Source: an uncultured Oscillospiraceae bacterium (GTDB lineage: Bacteria > Bacillota > Clostridia > Oscillospirales > Oscillospiraceae). Taken from it: a DNA stretch of 29,129 nt. The translations under genes were made by a program, and so were the position numbers. Positions 6,914 through 16,167 of this stretch are shown here, piece by piece. The stretch lies in the NCBI GenBank assembly GCA_910587255.1, contig CAJUKT010000117.1, forward strand, positions 1 through 29,129. The letters run 5' to 3'. The notes beneath the pieces are model-generated. The model did no database searches and had not been told where the DNA came from. It saw only the letters and a list, made by a program, of their open reading frames with translations. Each line of letters begins with the position of its first letter. Within the stretch, counting starts at the first letter, position 1.

Positions 6914-9900
6914 GTGGCGAAAAAACCTGAACCCATCGTCCGGCTTGCGGTGCAGACCGCCCGCCAGATCACCGCCAACAGCGGGAACTATATGGCGTTC
7001 CTGAACACCGCCGCCCACAACTTCAAATACAATTTCCGTGACCAGCTTTTGATTTATGCCCAAAAGCCGGACGCCACCGCCTGCGCCCAGACCGACTTTT
7101 GGAACAAGCATGGCCGCTGGGTGAACCGGGGCACCACGGGAATCGCCCTCCTGGTGGACACCAGCAAGGGCTACCGCCTGCGGCACGTCTTTGATATGTC
7201 CGACACCAACAGCCGAGCCGGACGCACTATCCCCGTCTGGCAGATGAAGCCGGAGTATGAGGGCGCGGTTATTGAGGGACTGGAGAACAGCTACGGCAAG
7301 TTGGGCGGCAAGCCGGACTTTGCCGAGTGCCTGCTGGAAACGGCGAAGATCATTGTGGAGGACAATTTTAGTGACTACTGCGCCGATCTTCTCTCCGTCC
7401 GAGAGGACAGTTTTCTGGAGGAACTGGACGAGGACAGTGTAAAGGTGTGGTTTAGGGGCCTGCTGGAGAACAGCGTGGGCTTTATGCTGCTGGCCCGGTG
7501 CGGCATTGACCCCAATGAATACTTCTCCAGCGAAGATTTCACCCGCATTTATGACTTTAACACCCTGAAAACCCTTGCCATCCTGGGCACAGCCGCCAGC
7601 GATATTGCCGAGATGCCCCTGCGGGAAATCGCCACCACCGTCCTCGATCTGTACCGGGAGGAACAAAAGCAAAATCGCACATTTGCCCAGCGGCCTGAAA
7701 CCCGGTATAATGACGGCAGAACAAAACCTGAAAGGAGCGTTGAGCATGGAACTGACTTACAGAACGGAGAGCGGCTACCGTCTGCCCAACCTGGACGTGC
7801 CGGAAACCCCCAAGGTAGGAAAATATGGGATGCTGCGGCGCAGTTACCTGGCGAATCACAGGCACGGGATTTACGTCGGGATGCTGCTGACCGGGGAACT
7901 GAACGGCCATTTGGAGGAGATCGACCGGCAGGCCACCGAGATGGTGGAGCGCCTGACCCAGCGGATGGCGGCGGAGCAGGGCGTGACGGAGAGCCTGAAA
8001 GCGTCCGATCAAATGAAGTGGGTGGGCCTGATGAACAACTTCAAGGCAGCGGCGGAGGAAGTGGCGATGAGGGAGCTGGTGTACGCCTAAACGAACCTCT
8101 CCCTACCGAGGAAGAACAGCAACAGGCCATAGAGGAAGCGGAGGATGAACAGTCCTCCGCTTTTGTTATTTCCCAGGAGGATGTTGACGCCGTTCTCCTG
8201 CGGCATGACACACCGGGCAAGTTCCGTATCTATGAGCAATTCCTGAAAAAAGAAAGTGCCGATAAAAACGCTCTTTTCCTCAAAGATGAATATGGCACCG
8301 GGGGTTATTCCATCAGCGCCAGCAAAAAGCTGGATGTTTGGTACGAAAGCAGGGGCATTAAGATCACCGCCGAGCCGGATATAAAAATAGTTCTGTCCTG
8401 GAAAAAAGCCGCAAAACGTGTGGGTGAACTGCTTGCCGCCGACCGCTATCTGTCACCGGCTGAAATGGTGAAGTACCCCGCTTACCGGGAGCAGCGAGCT
8501 TTAATTGCCGCCCGCACCGAGATCAGCGAGGAATTTCGCTCCATTATTAACGACTATAAGGACTATGTGAAGCAGCTCGGAGCGCCCGATAAGACAGTAG
8601 ACAGATGGTATCTGGTGTCCTGTGCGGGTGCGTTCAGCGCGGGCCAGAAAAAGATGAACGCCCGCACCAGCGAGGGCGACTTCATTCTGCCCATGATGCG
8701 GGACGCCATGCAGACCATCATCGGGGAAAACACCCACCTGACGGAGCGGTGTGAGGCTGTGCTGGCTGGGCTGAACGGCCCGCTGGCCGTGCCGATGGAG
8801 CTGACCTATGACAAACTGAACCCGCCGCCCCAGCCGAAGAAAGAATACCGCTTTGCCCTGGGCGACACGGTGCATCTCGGTACGCAGGAGTACCACCTGC
8901 TGGCCTTTGACGGGCAGACCGTCCGGCTCTTTGACCCGGCGTTTCCCATCATCAACAAGGAACTGCCCCGCGACGAATTTGACCGCCTGCTGGCGGAGAA
9001 CCCGCTAAACGACTATCTTCTGCAAGTGGTGGAAACGGTGCCCCAGGTTGCAACACCGGGATATGACCTGGGCTACGCACACATGGGCAACGGCCTGACC
9101 GTCTGGAACAGTTTGGAGGAAGAACACGGAGACTATAAGACCATCGCCCATATTGCCCCTGACCGAACCGTAAAATTTTATGTGGACAATTTGCCGGAGG
9201 ACGTGCGGGCGCAAATCGAAGAAATTGCCGCAACCTCCACCATGACAATCTCCGCCACCCAGGACGCTCCTGTGTTCTCCACCCCGCCGCTGCTGCGGGA
9301 GCCGTCCAGCGGCAGATTTTGGGACGATTACAATTCCATCAAGGAGCATAACCCGGACAGCCTTGTGCTGTATCAGGTGGGCGACTTCTTTGAACTCTAC
9401 GGCGACCTGGACGGGGAGGACGGAAGAAACGCCGCCAACATCCTGAACCTCACCCTGACCACCCGCAACATCCCCGATATAGGCCGCGTGCCCATGTGCG
9501 GCTTTCCTGTTCGGGTGTTGGACAACTATGCGGCCCGCCTGAACCAAGCGGGCTTTGACGTGATCGTGGCAAGGCTGGACGGGAACCGGCACAAGACACG
9601 GCACATCCCGGCCACAGCGCCGGGGCCGCAGTACGAAATCCGCGACACCCCCTATATTTTCTGCGAGTGGAGCGAGAGCGCAGCTTTTCAGGGCAAGACC
9701 GCCTACTCTATTTCCGAGTTCGACCGCTTGATGAAGCAGACGGACGATGAATACACGTCCAAAAAGGCCGCTGCTATGGCTAAATACGGAACATGGCAAA
9801 AGTGGTATGACGCCAACGACCCGGAATTTCAAGCCTATTTAAGCTATGATAAGGTCAAATTTACCATTGTGCTGCCTGATGGCAGGGCGTTCACAGAACG

Positions 9901-12900
9901 GCAGGACATTGGGGACGGGGACGGCGGCGTACTGGATTTTCTCAGCAAATTGAGTGATTACCGCGAGATCGTCCCACTTCTGCGTGAAGCGGCTCAACAA
10001 GAAGCGGAAACGCCCCAGGAAACTCCTAAAGCACAGCAGAAAACGGACGATTTTTCCGACATTGACCCTGCCGCTGTCCGGGCCGCTCTTGCGGAGCGTG
10101 GCATTGTAGACGGGCAAGTTGTTGACCCGGCCAAGCTGGACACTGACCCCTTTATTCAGCAGGTCATGGCCGATGTGGAGCAGATCGCCGCTGACGCACC
10201 CCCACCCTATGAACGCTTTTCCGTCATTGAAACGGACAATGGGTACGCCGTGTGGGACGATGCCCGGAACGAGATTTACGCAGACGATGAAGGTGTTCAG
10301 GAGGAATTTACCAGCGAATGGCAGGCCGAGGACTACCTGAAGAAAGTCATAAAGGACGTGGCAGACAAAGAAACCGCTGAATGGCTGGCGGTGGAACGGG
10401 CCAAGCAGGGACTACCACCGCAAAAACCGGCTGACCAGGAAGAAAAAGCAGGCGTTGAAAAGGTTGCCAACTATCAGGCCGATGATGAGCGCATCGTCAT
10501 TTTCAGATACCCCAACGGCAAGTATTACAACCATTACGGATATGACGAGCAGCGCGGCTTTGGCAACACGACGGCTGGCGGCTTTGATACCTTTGAAGAA
10601 GCGGAGAAAACGCTCTATTCTCACCGCCCAAAGGCGGAAAAGGTTTTGGAACCGGCTGAAAAAATGGCAGAATCCGAAAAGAGCGCGGAAAGTTTAGCAA
10701 AAGGGCACGGCCAGGGCGGTGATACCCCGGCACCGGCCCCATCCGCGCCCCGGCGCAGGGCCAAGGTGTCCCCCTTTGTCCTCCATCCCGAAATCCCCAA
10801 CACAGACCGGCATGAGTATCAGATCACCGATGACGCCATCGGCGTGGGGACGCCTGGGACACGCTTTAACAACAACATCCGGGCCATCCGCCTGCTGAAA
10901 AAGCTGGAGCGCGAGGATCGGTTTGCCACCCCGGAGGAACAGGCGGTATTGGCGCAGTATGTGGGCTGGGGCGGTCTGGCCGACTGCTTTGACGAGCGCC
11001 ACAGCAAGTACGCCGAGCTGAAAGCCCTGCTCACCGAGGACGAGTACGAAGCCGCCAGAGAATCCACCCTCACCGCCTTTTACACCCCGCCCGTGGTCAT
11101 TCGCTCCATCTATCAGGCATTGGAGAACATGGGCTTTCAGACCGGCAATCTGCTGGAGCCGTCCTGCGGCATTGGCAACTTCATCGGTATGCGCCCGGAA
11201 ACGCTGGCCGACTCCAAAATCTATGGCATTGAGTTAGACAGCATCAGCGGGCGTATCGCCAGACAACTCTATCAGAAATCCTCCGTCGCTGTTCAGGGGT
11301 TTGAGCAAACAGACCTCCCGGACAGCTTTTTTGACGCCGCCATCGGCAATGTGCCCTTTGGGGCGTTCAAGGTGTCGGACAAACGGTATGACAAGCACAA
11401 TTTTCTCATTCACGATTATTTCTTTGCCCGGACGCTGGATAAGGTGCGCCCTGGCGGGATCATCGCCTTTGTCACCAGCAAGGGGACGATGGACAAGGAG
11501 AACCCCAGCGTCCGAAAGTATATCGCGCAGCGGGCCGATCTGCTGGGGGCCATCCGCCTGCCCAACAACACGTTCAAGGACGCTGCGGGCACGGAAGTCA
11601 CCAGCGACATTCTGTTTTTACAGAAACGGGACACCCTCACCACCGAGGAACCGGCATGGATACACCTGAACACCGATGAAAACGGGCTGAAAATGAATCA
11701 GTATTTCATCGACCACCCGAACATGGTGATGGGTGAAATGCGGGAGGTCAGCGGCCCCTACGGGCCGGAAACGGCCTGCCTGCCCATTGAGGGCCAAGAC
11801 CTGGGAGAGCAGCTTGCCGCCGCCATCCAGAATATCCAAGGCTCCATCACCGAGTATGTGCTGGACGACCCGGAAGCGGCGGGCGAGGACAAGTCCATCC
11901 CCGCCGACCCGGAGGTGCGGAATTTCAGCTATACCATCGTGGACGGCCAAGTGTACTACCGGGAAAATAGCCGCATGAACCCGGTGGAGGTGTCGGTCAC
12001 GGCGGCGAACCGCATCAAGGGCCTGATTGAAATTCGGGAGTGTGTGCGGACGCTGATCGAGTACCAGACCGAGGACTGGCCTGACGAGGACATTCAGGCG
12101 GAACAGAAAAAATTAAACGATCTCTACGATAATTTTGTAGAGAAGTATGGCCGCATCAACTCCCGTGCCAACAGTATCGCCTTCCGCATGGATGACTCCT
12201 ATTTTCTGCTGGCATCCCTGGAGGTGCTGGATGATGAGCGCAATTTCGTCCGCAAGGCGGATATGTTCACCAGGCGCACCATCAGGCAGAAAGCGGCCAT
12301 CACCAAGGTGGACACCGCATCCGAAGCCCTGGCCCTCTCGTTGGCTGAACGGGCGTGTGTAGATTTGGGCTATATGGCCGGTCTGATGGGCGGCGGGGAC
12401 AAGATACCGCAGGTTGTGGAGGATTTACGGGGCGTCATTTTCAAAGACCCCACCTCCGGCCCCTTTGACATTGACGGGGACGCGGCGGATTGGTACAAGG
12501 GCTGGCAGACCGCCGATGAATACCTCTCCGGCAACGTGCGGGAAAAGCTGTCTATCGCAAAGCTGGCGGCTGAATCAAACCCGGCGTTTCAGGCCAACGT
12601 GGAGGCGCTGGAAAAGGTGCAGCCGAAAGACCTGACCGCCAGCGAGATTTCCGTCCGGCTCGGCGCTACCTGGCTCCCCCCGGACGTGGTGGAGCAGTTC
12701 GTCTTTGAACTGCTGGACACGTCTATTCATAGCAGACAGAAAATCCATGTCCATTACTCCCAATATACCGGGGCCTGGAACGTGGAGGGCAAAAGCGTTG
12801 ACCGGGTAAACGTCAAGGCCAACAGCACCTATGGCACCGGGCGTATCAACGCCTACAAGATCATCGAGGACACCCTGAACCTCCGGGATGTCCGCATTTT

Positions 12901-15652
12901 TGACTATGTGGACAAGGGGGACGGAAAGAGAACTCCTGTCCTGAACAAAGATGAAACCGCCATCGCCCAGGGCAAGCAGGCGCTTATCAAGCAGGCGTTT
13001 CAGGATTGGATATGGAAAGACCCGGCCCGGAGGGGACGGCTGACCCAGCTTTACAACGCAAAATTCAACAGCCTGCGGCCCCGTGAGTACGATGGGAGCC
13101 ACATCAATTTTGTGGGCATGAACCCGGAGATCACCCTGCGGCCCCATCAGATCAACGCCATCGCCCATATCCTCTACGGCGGCAACACCCTTTTGGGCCA
13201 TGTGGTAGGGGCGGGCAAGACCTGGGAGATGGTGGCGGCGGCGCAGGAGAGCAAGCGGCTGGGCCTGTGCCAAAAAAGCCTGTTCGTGGTGCCCAACCAC
13301 CTGACGGGCCAGTGGGCCACGGAGTATTTGCAGCTTTATCCCTCCGCCAATGTCCTGGTAGCCACTGAAAAGGACTTTGAGCGCAAAAACCGCAAGCGGC
13401 TTTGCGGCAGGATCGCCACCGGGGACTATGACGCCATCATCATCGGGCACAGCCAGTTTGAAAAGATACCCATGAGCGTGGAGCGGCAGCGGTATATCCT
13501 GGAACAGCAGATGGATGAGATCATCGACGGCATTTCCGAATTGAAGTCGCAGAACGGAGATCGTTTTTCCATCAAGCAGTTGGAGCGCACCAGGAAAAGC
13601 ATCAAGGAGAAGCTGAAAAGCCTGAACGACCAAAGCCGCAAGGATGATTTGGTCACGTTTGAGGAATTGGGCATTGACCGCATTTTTATTGATGAGGCCC
13701 ATTATTATAAAAACCTCGCGTCATTTTCTAAAATGCGGAACGTGGGCGGCATCGCCCAGACCGAAGCGCAGAAGTCCAGCGACCTCTATATGAAGTGCCG
13801 CTACATGGACGAGATCACCGGGGGCCGGGGCATCATTTTCGCCACGGGAACCCCTATCAGCAACACGATGGTGGAACTCTACACCATGCAGAAATATTTG
13901 CAGTATCACACGCTGAAAGAAAAAGGGCTGCTCCACTTTGACGCATGGGCGTCCACCTTTGGGGAAACTGTCACCGCTATGGAGCTGGCCCCGGAGGGCA
14001 GCGGCTACCGGGCCAAGACCCGGTTTGCCAAGTTCTACAACCTCCCGGAACTGATGGCCATGTTCAAGGAAGTGGCGGACATCCAGACGGCGGATATGCT
14101 CAACCTCCCCGTTCCCAAGGCCATTTACCACAATATCCTGCTGAAACCCTCCGAATTACAGCGGGAGATGGTGGACGGGCTGGCGGAACGGGCTGAAAGG
14201 GTACGCAACAGGATGGTACACAGCAGCGAGGACAATATGCTGCTCATTACCAACGACGGGCGCAAGCTGGCCCTTGACCAGCGGATGCTCAATCCCATGC
14301 TCCCGGACAGCGATACCAGCAAGACCAACGCCTGTGCCGACCATGTGTTTACGATCTGGCAAGACACAGCCGGTCAGCGTTCCGCGCAAATGGTGTTCTG
14401 CGACCTGTCTACTCCCGGAAAACAGCGGCCCATTGAAATGATGCCGACTGAACAGGGAGCCTTTGAAATGGCGGAGTTCCAGAACGTGTATGACGATCTC
14501 CGGGACAAGCTGATCGCCAGGGGCATACCGGCTGAAGAAATAGCTTATATCCACACCGCCAATACGGAAACGAAGAAAAAGGAGCTGTTCGGCAAGGTGA
14601 ACTCCGGGCAGATACGGGTGCTGATCGGCTCCACGCAGAAGATGGGAGCGGGCACCAACGCACAGCGGAAACTTGCGGCCTTGCACCACCTGGATTGTCC
14701 CTGGCGGCCCTCAGACCTTCAGCAGCGGGAGGGCCGCATCATCCGGCAGGGCAACGAGAATGACGAGGTGGATATTTACACCTACGTCACCGAGAACACC
14801 TTTGACAGCTACCTTTATCAGATGGTGGAGAACAAGCAGAAATTCATCGGCCAGATCATGACCTCAAAAAGTCCGGCGCGTTCCGCCGAGGACATTGATG
14901 AAACGTCCCTGTCCTATGCGGAGATCAAGGCCCTTTGCGCCGGGGACGAACGTATCAAGGAAAAGATGGATTTGGATATTGAGGTACAGCGGCTAAAGCT
15001 GCTGAAATCCAACCATTTGAGCCAGAAGTACGCGCTGGAGGACGACATCATCAAGCATTTTCCCCATGCTATCGCCATCGCCAAAGGACGAATAAAGAAC
15101 GTCCAGGAGGATATAGCCGTCAGGGACGCCAACACCCACCCTAATGAGGACGGCTTTTCTCCTATGGTGGTGGCGGGCGTGACCTATACCGAGAGAAAGG
15201 CGGCGGGCACCGCTATTCTTGAAGTCCGAAAGACTTTGACGGACAACACTCCCGTCCCCCTGGGCCAGTACCGGGGCTTTGAAATGGAGATTTTCTTTGA
15301 CTCGCTTTTCAAAGAATACAAGGTAAGCCTGACAGGTGCCCATGAACACAGTATGACCCTGGGTGCGGACATTTTCGGAAATATCCTGCGGTTGGACAAT
15401 CTGCTGGGCGGCTTTGAGGATGACCTTGCATCCGCACAGCGCGACCTTGCCACCTACGAAACCCAGCTTGCCAGCGCAAAGGTGGAGGTGGAAAAACCGT
15501 TCCCCCAGGAGGACGAGCTGAAAGAAAAATCCGCCCGTCTGGACGAACTCAATATTCTGCTGAATATGGATAAGCAGGAAAATGAGATCATGGACGGGGA
15601 ACTGGATGAGGGCGACGGCCCCGCACGGGAACCCTCCGACCGGGAGCGCTAA
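6914..15652 (+). CDS. Giant polyvalent SNF2 helicase / N6-adenine methylase, 2912 aa
   Basis: GTG 6914 has GGAAAAGGAGGG directly upstream. Domains in order: ArdC-like N-terminus (about 1-110, YNFRDQLLIYAQKPDA); a polar Gly/Arg-rich linker (about 278-393) that overlaps tnpV in another frame; mixed alpha/beta modules (416-700); a MutS domain I-like segment (about 798-897) with GDFFEL at 823-828, keeping the Phe-x-Glu motif; further small modules (913-1150); an N6-methylase with LEPSCGIGNF (about 1414-1423) and NVPFG (1479-1483); an SNF2-type helicase with GHVVGAGKT (2095-2103), DEAH (2260-2263) and QREGRIIRQG (2604-2613); and a coiled C-terminus. This class of polyvalent protein is common on ICEs and phages. 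It probably remodels and methylates transferred DNA in the recipient. It is probably co-transcribed with the small genes before it. Substrate and sequence specificity are not visible. Confidence 0.92.
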   Translation: MAKKPEPIVRLAVQTARQITANSGNYMAFLNTAAHNFKYNFRDQLLIYAQKPDATACAQTDFWNKHGRWVNRGTTGIALLVDTSKGYRLRHVFDMSDTNSRAGRTIPVWQMKPEYEGAVIEGLENSYGKLGGKPDFAECLLETAKIIVEDNFSDYCADLLSVREDSFLEELDEDSVKVWFRGLLENSVGFMLLARCGIDPNEYFSSEDFTRIYDFNTLKTLAILGTAASDIAEMPLREIATTVLDLYREEQKQNRTFAQRPETRYNDGRTKPERSVEHGTDLQNGERLPSAQPGRAGNPQGRKIWDAAAQLPGESQARDLRRDAADRGTERPFGGDRPAGHRDGGAPDPADGGGAGRDGEPESVRSNEVGGPDEQLQGSGGGSGDEGAGVRLNEPLPTEEEQQQAIEEAEDEQSSAFVISQEDVDAVLLRHDTPGKFRIYEQFLKKESADKNALFLKDEYGTGGYSISASKKLDVWYESRGIKITAEPDIKIVLSWKKAAKRVGELLAADRYLSPAEMVKYPAYREQRALIAARTEISEEFRSIINDYKDYVKQLGAPDKTVDRWYLVSCAGAFSAGQKKMNARTSEGDFILPMMRDAMQTIIGENTHLTERCEAVLAGLNGPLAVPMELTYDKLNPPPQPKKEYRFALGDTVHLGTQEYHLLAFDGQTVRLFDPAFPIINKELPRDEFDRLLAENPLNDYLLQVVETVPQVATPGYDLGYAHMGNGLTVWNSLEEEHGDYKTIAHIAPDRTVKFYVDNLPEDVRAQIEEIAATSTMTISATQDAPVFSTPPLLREPSSGRFWDDYNSIKEHNPDSLVLYQVGDFFELYGDLDGEDGRNAANILNLTLTTRNIPDIGRVPMCGFPVRVLDNYAARLNQAGFDVIVARLDGNRHKTRHIPATAPGPQYEIRDTPYIFCEWSESAAFQGKTAYSISEFDRLMKQTDDEYTSKKAAAMAKYGTWQKWYDANDPEFQAYLSYDKVKFTIVLPDGRAFTERQDIGDGDGGVLDFLSKLSDYREIVPLLREAAQQEAETPQETPKAQQKTDDFSDIDPAAVRAALAERGIVDGQVVDPAKLDTDPFIQQVMADVEQIAADAPPPYERFSVIETDNGYAVWDDARNEIYADDEGVQEEFTSEWQAEDYLKKVIKDVADKETAEWLAVERAKQGLPPQKPADQEEKAGVEKVANYQADDERIVIFRYPNGKYYNHYGYDEQRGFGNTTAGGFDTFEEAEKTLYSHRPKAEKVLEPAEKMAESEKSAESLAKGHGQGGDTPAPAPSAPRRRAKVSPFVLHPEIPNTDRHEYQITDDAIGVGTPGTRFNNNIRAIRLLKKLEREDRFATPEEQAVLAQYVGWGGLADCFDERHSKYAELKALLTEDEYEAARESTLTAFYTPPVVIRSIYQALENMGFQTGNLLEPSCGIGNFIGMRPETLADSKIYGIELDSISGRIARQLYQKSSVAVQGFEQTDLPDSFFDAAIGNVPFGAFKVSDKRYDKHNFLIHDYFFARTLDKVRPGGIIAFVTSKGTMDKENPSVRKYIAQRADLLGAIRLPNNTFKDAAGTEVTSDILFLQKRDTLTTEEPAWIHLNTDENGLKMNQYFIDHPNMVMGEMREVSGPYGPETACLPIEGQDLGEQLAAAIQNIQGSITEYVLDDPEAAGEDKSIPADPEVRNFSYTIVDGQVYYRENSRMNPVEVSVTAANRIKGLIEIRECVRTLIEYQTEDWPDEDIQAEQKKLNDLYDNFVEKYGRINSRANSIAFRMDDSYFLLASLEVLDDERNFVRKADMFTRRTIRQKAAITKVDTASEALALSLAERACVDLGYMAGLMGGGDKIPQVVEDLRGVIFKDPTSGPFDIDGDAADWYKGWQTADEYLSGNVREKLSIAKLAAESNPAFQANVEALEKVQPKDLTASEISVRLGATWLPPDVVEQFVFELLDTSIHSRQKIHVHYSQYTGAWNVEGKSVDRVNVKANSTYGTGRINAYKIIEDTLNLRDVRIFDYVDKGDGKRTPVLNKDETAIAQGKQALIKQAFQDWIWKDPARRGRLTQLYNAKFNSLRPREYDGSHINFVGMNPEITLRPHQINAIAHILYGGNTLLGHVVGAGKTWEMVAAAQESKRLGLCQKSLFVVPNHLTGQWATEYLQLYPSANVLVATEKDFERKNRKRLCGRIATGDYDAIIIGHSQFEKIPMSVERQRYILEQQMDEIIDGISELKSQNGDRFSIKQLERTRKSIKEKLKSLNDQSRKDDLVTFEELGIDRIFIDEAHYYKNLASFSKMRNVGGIAQTEAQKSSDLYMKCRYMDEITGGRGIIFATGTPISNTMVELYTMQKYLQYHTLKEKGLLHFDAWASTFGETVTAMELAPEGSGYRAKTRFAKFYNLPELMAMFKEVADIQTADMLNLPVPKAIYHNILLKPSELQREMVDGLAERAERVRNRMVHSSEDNMLLITNDGRKLALDQRMLNPMLPDSDTSKTNACADHVFTIWQDTAGQRSAQMVFCDLSTPGKQRPIEMMPTEQGAFEMAEFQNVYDDLRDKLIARGIPAEEIAYIHTANTETKKKELFGKVNSGQIRVLIGSTQKMGAGTNAQRKLAALHHLDCPWRPSDLQQREGRIIRQGNENDEVDIYTYVTENTFDSYLYQMVENKQKFIGQIMTSKSPARSAEDIDETSLSYAEIKALCAGDERIKEKMDLDIEVQRLKLLKSNHLSQKYALEDDIIKHFPHAIAIAKGRIKNVQEDIAVRDANTHPNEDGFSPMVVAGVTYTERKAAGTAILEVRKTLTDNTPVPLGQYRGFEMEIFFDSLFKEYKVSLTGAHEHSMTLGADIFGNILRLDNLLGGFEDDLASAQRDLATYETQLASAKVEVEKPFPQEDELKEKSARLDELNILLNMDKQENEIMDGELDEGDGPAREPSDRER
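7683..7711 (+). promoter_or_regulatory. Internal promoter for tnpV
   Basis: TTGCCC (7683-7688), 17 bases, then a perfect TATAAT (7706-7711) lie 34 bases before the tnpV ATG and inside the giant gene. An ungapped relative of this promoter, from ATTTGCC to GTATAATGRCSGCAG, precedes the gene at 15718. Confidence 0.6.
7746..8090 (+). CDS. tnpV: TnpV-family protein, overprinted inside the giant gene
   Basis: ATG 7746 has AAAGGAGCG (7731-7739) seven bases upstream and a TATAAT promoter before that. The 114 residues match the TnpV family first named on Tn4451-type mobilizable transposons: LTYRTESGYRLPNL, VGKYGMLRRSYL, GIYVGMLLTGELNGHLEEID, VTESLKASDQMKWV, MNNFKAAAEE and an end at ELVYA. The family usually has about 110-120 residues, so this copy is full length. 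It lies wholly within the 2912-aa gene, one frame over, opposite that protein's low-complexity linker. The exact function of TnpV is not established; a DNA-binding or excision-accessory role has been suggested by context. The family call is firm. That it is expressed is inferred from the promoter, the ribosome site and the intact frame. Confidence 0.8.
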   Translation: MELTYRTESGYRLPNLDVPETPKVGKYGMLRRSYLANHRHGIYVGMLLTGELNGHLEEIDRQATEMVERLTQRMAAEQGVTESLKASDQMKWVGLMNNFKAAAEEVAMRELVYA

Positions 15653-15661
15653 AACGCACAT

Positions 15662-15690
15662 TTGCCGTGCCGGTGGGCATGGTGTATAAT
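15662..15690 (+). promoter_or_regulatory. Promoter for the 110-aa gene
   Basis: TTGCCG (15662-15667), 17 bases, then TATAAT (15685-15690) start ten bases after the giant gene's stop. The segment aligns without gaps to the tnpV promoter. Confidence 0.6.
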
Positions 15691-15717
15691 GGCCGCAGCA
15701 AACAGACGGAGGTGAAA

Positions 15718-16050
15718 ATGGTGCCTGACGAAATTAAGTTTGAAACCTTTGTGGATGCCCAGGGCACGGCATTTCAGGAGTATTTGAGTACCGTTATCGC
15801 AAGGCTCTCCAAAACGGATAAGAATTACCGTTCCATTCAGGGTAAGATCAGCAGCATCAATGAGCAATATCCCAGAGTGATGGATGCACTTGACACCGAA
15901 CAATCGGCGGCGCTGACGGAACAGGAGTGCGCGGCGCTCATTACGGTGGTGGGCCTGCGAAACCAGCTTGTGGATTTGGAGATGCAGTCGGTCTACTTCC
16001 GGGGCTGTTATGACGGTGTGGGGTATCTCAAAAAGGCTGGCATCCTGTGA
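15718..16050 (+). CDS. Small alpha-helical protein, 110 aa, unknown function
   Basis: ATG 15718 has ACGGAGGTG four bases upstream. The product starts MVPDEIKFETFVDAQGTAFQ and is predicted to be all helical. A YRSIQGKISSINEQYPRVMDAL pair of helices is followed by LTEQECAALITVVGLRNQLVDLEMQSVYFRGCYDGVGYLKKAGIL. The closing YxxGxxDGxxxLKKxGI pattern recurs in small ICE-borne proteins of Clostridia, but I cannot name its family with confidence. It is transcribed on its own, with a promoter upstream and a strong terminator three bases after the stop. This suggests an independent regulatory or accessory role. Confidence 0.7.
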   Translation: MVPDEIKFETFVDAQGTAFQEYLSTVIARLSKTDKNYRSIQGKISSINEQYPRVMDALDTEQSAALTEQECAALITVVGLRNQLVDLEMQSVYFRGCYDGVGYLKKAGIL

Positions 16051-16052
16051 CG

Positions 16053-16087
16053 AAGGGCGGCGTTGGTACACACCAGCGCCGCCTTTT
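16053..16087 (+). terminator. Intrinsic terminator after the 110-aa gene
   Basis: AAGGGCGGCGTTGGT (16053-16067) pairs with ACCAGCGCCGCCTTT (16072-16086) over 15 bp with two G-U wobbles. The loop is ACAC and the tail is TTTT. Confidence 0.8.
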
Positions 16088-16101
16088 GCATAGCCGGACG
16101 A

Positions 16102-16130
16102 TTGACGAAGCGCAGTTATTTCGGTATAAT
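16102..16130 (+). promoter_or_regulatory. Promoter for the class III fic gene
   Basis: TTGACG (16102-16107), 17 bases, then TATAAT (16125-16130) form a near-consensus promoter 37 bases before the fic ATG. Confidence 0.7.
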
Positions 16131-16167
16131 AGCAATAACAGGAAACTTTTTCAGGAGGATATACGGC

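Noticed and set aside
6329..7747. Open antisense frame of 472 codons on the - strand
   Set aside because: It lies opposite well-supported + strand genes in GC-rich DNA, shows no domain and no ribosome site, and is a mirror of their codon bias.
7746..8090. Idea that the giant gene is disrupted by a recent tnpV insertion
   Set aside because: The giant frame stays open across the whole segment with recognisable domains on both sides, so the two frames coexist rather than one being broken.
12575..13702. Open antisense frame of 375 codons inside the giant gene
   Set aside because: It covers the helicase domain, which is conserved on the + strand. Unlike tnpV it has no family match, promoter or ribosome site.
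16063..16167. Upstream extension of the class III fic gene
   Set aside because: It would begin inside the terminator hairpin and run through the promoter; ATG 16168 has a proper AGGAGG site.
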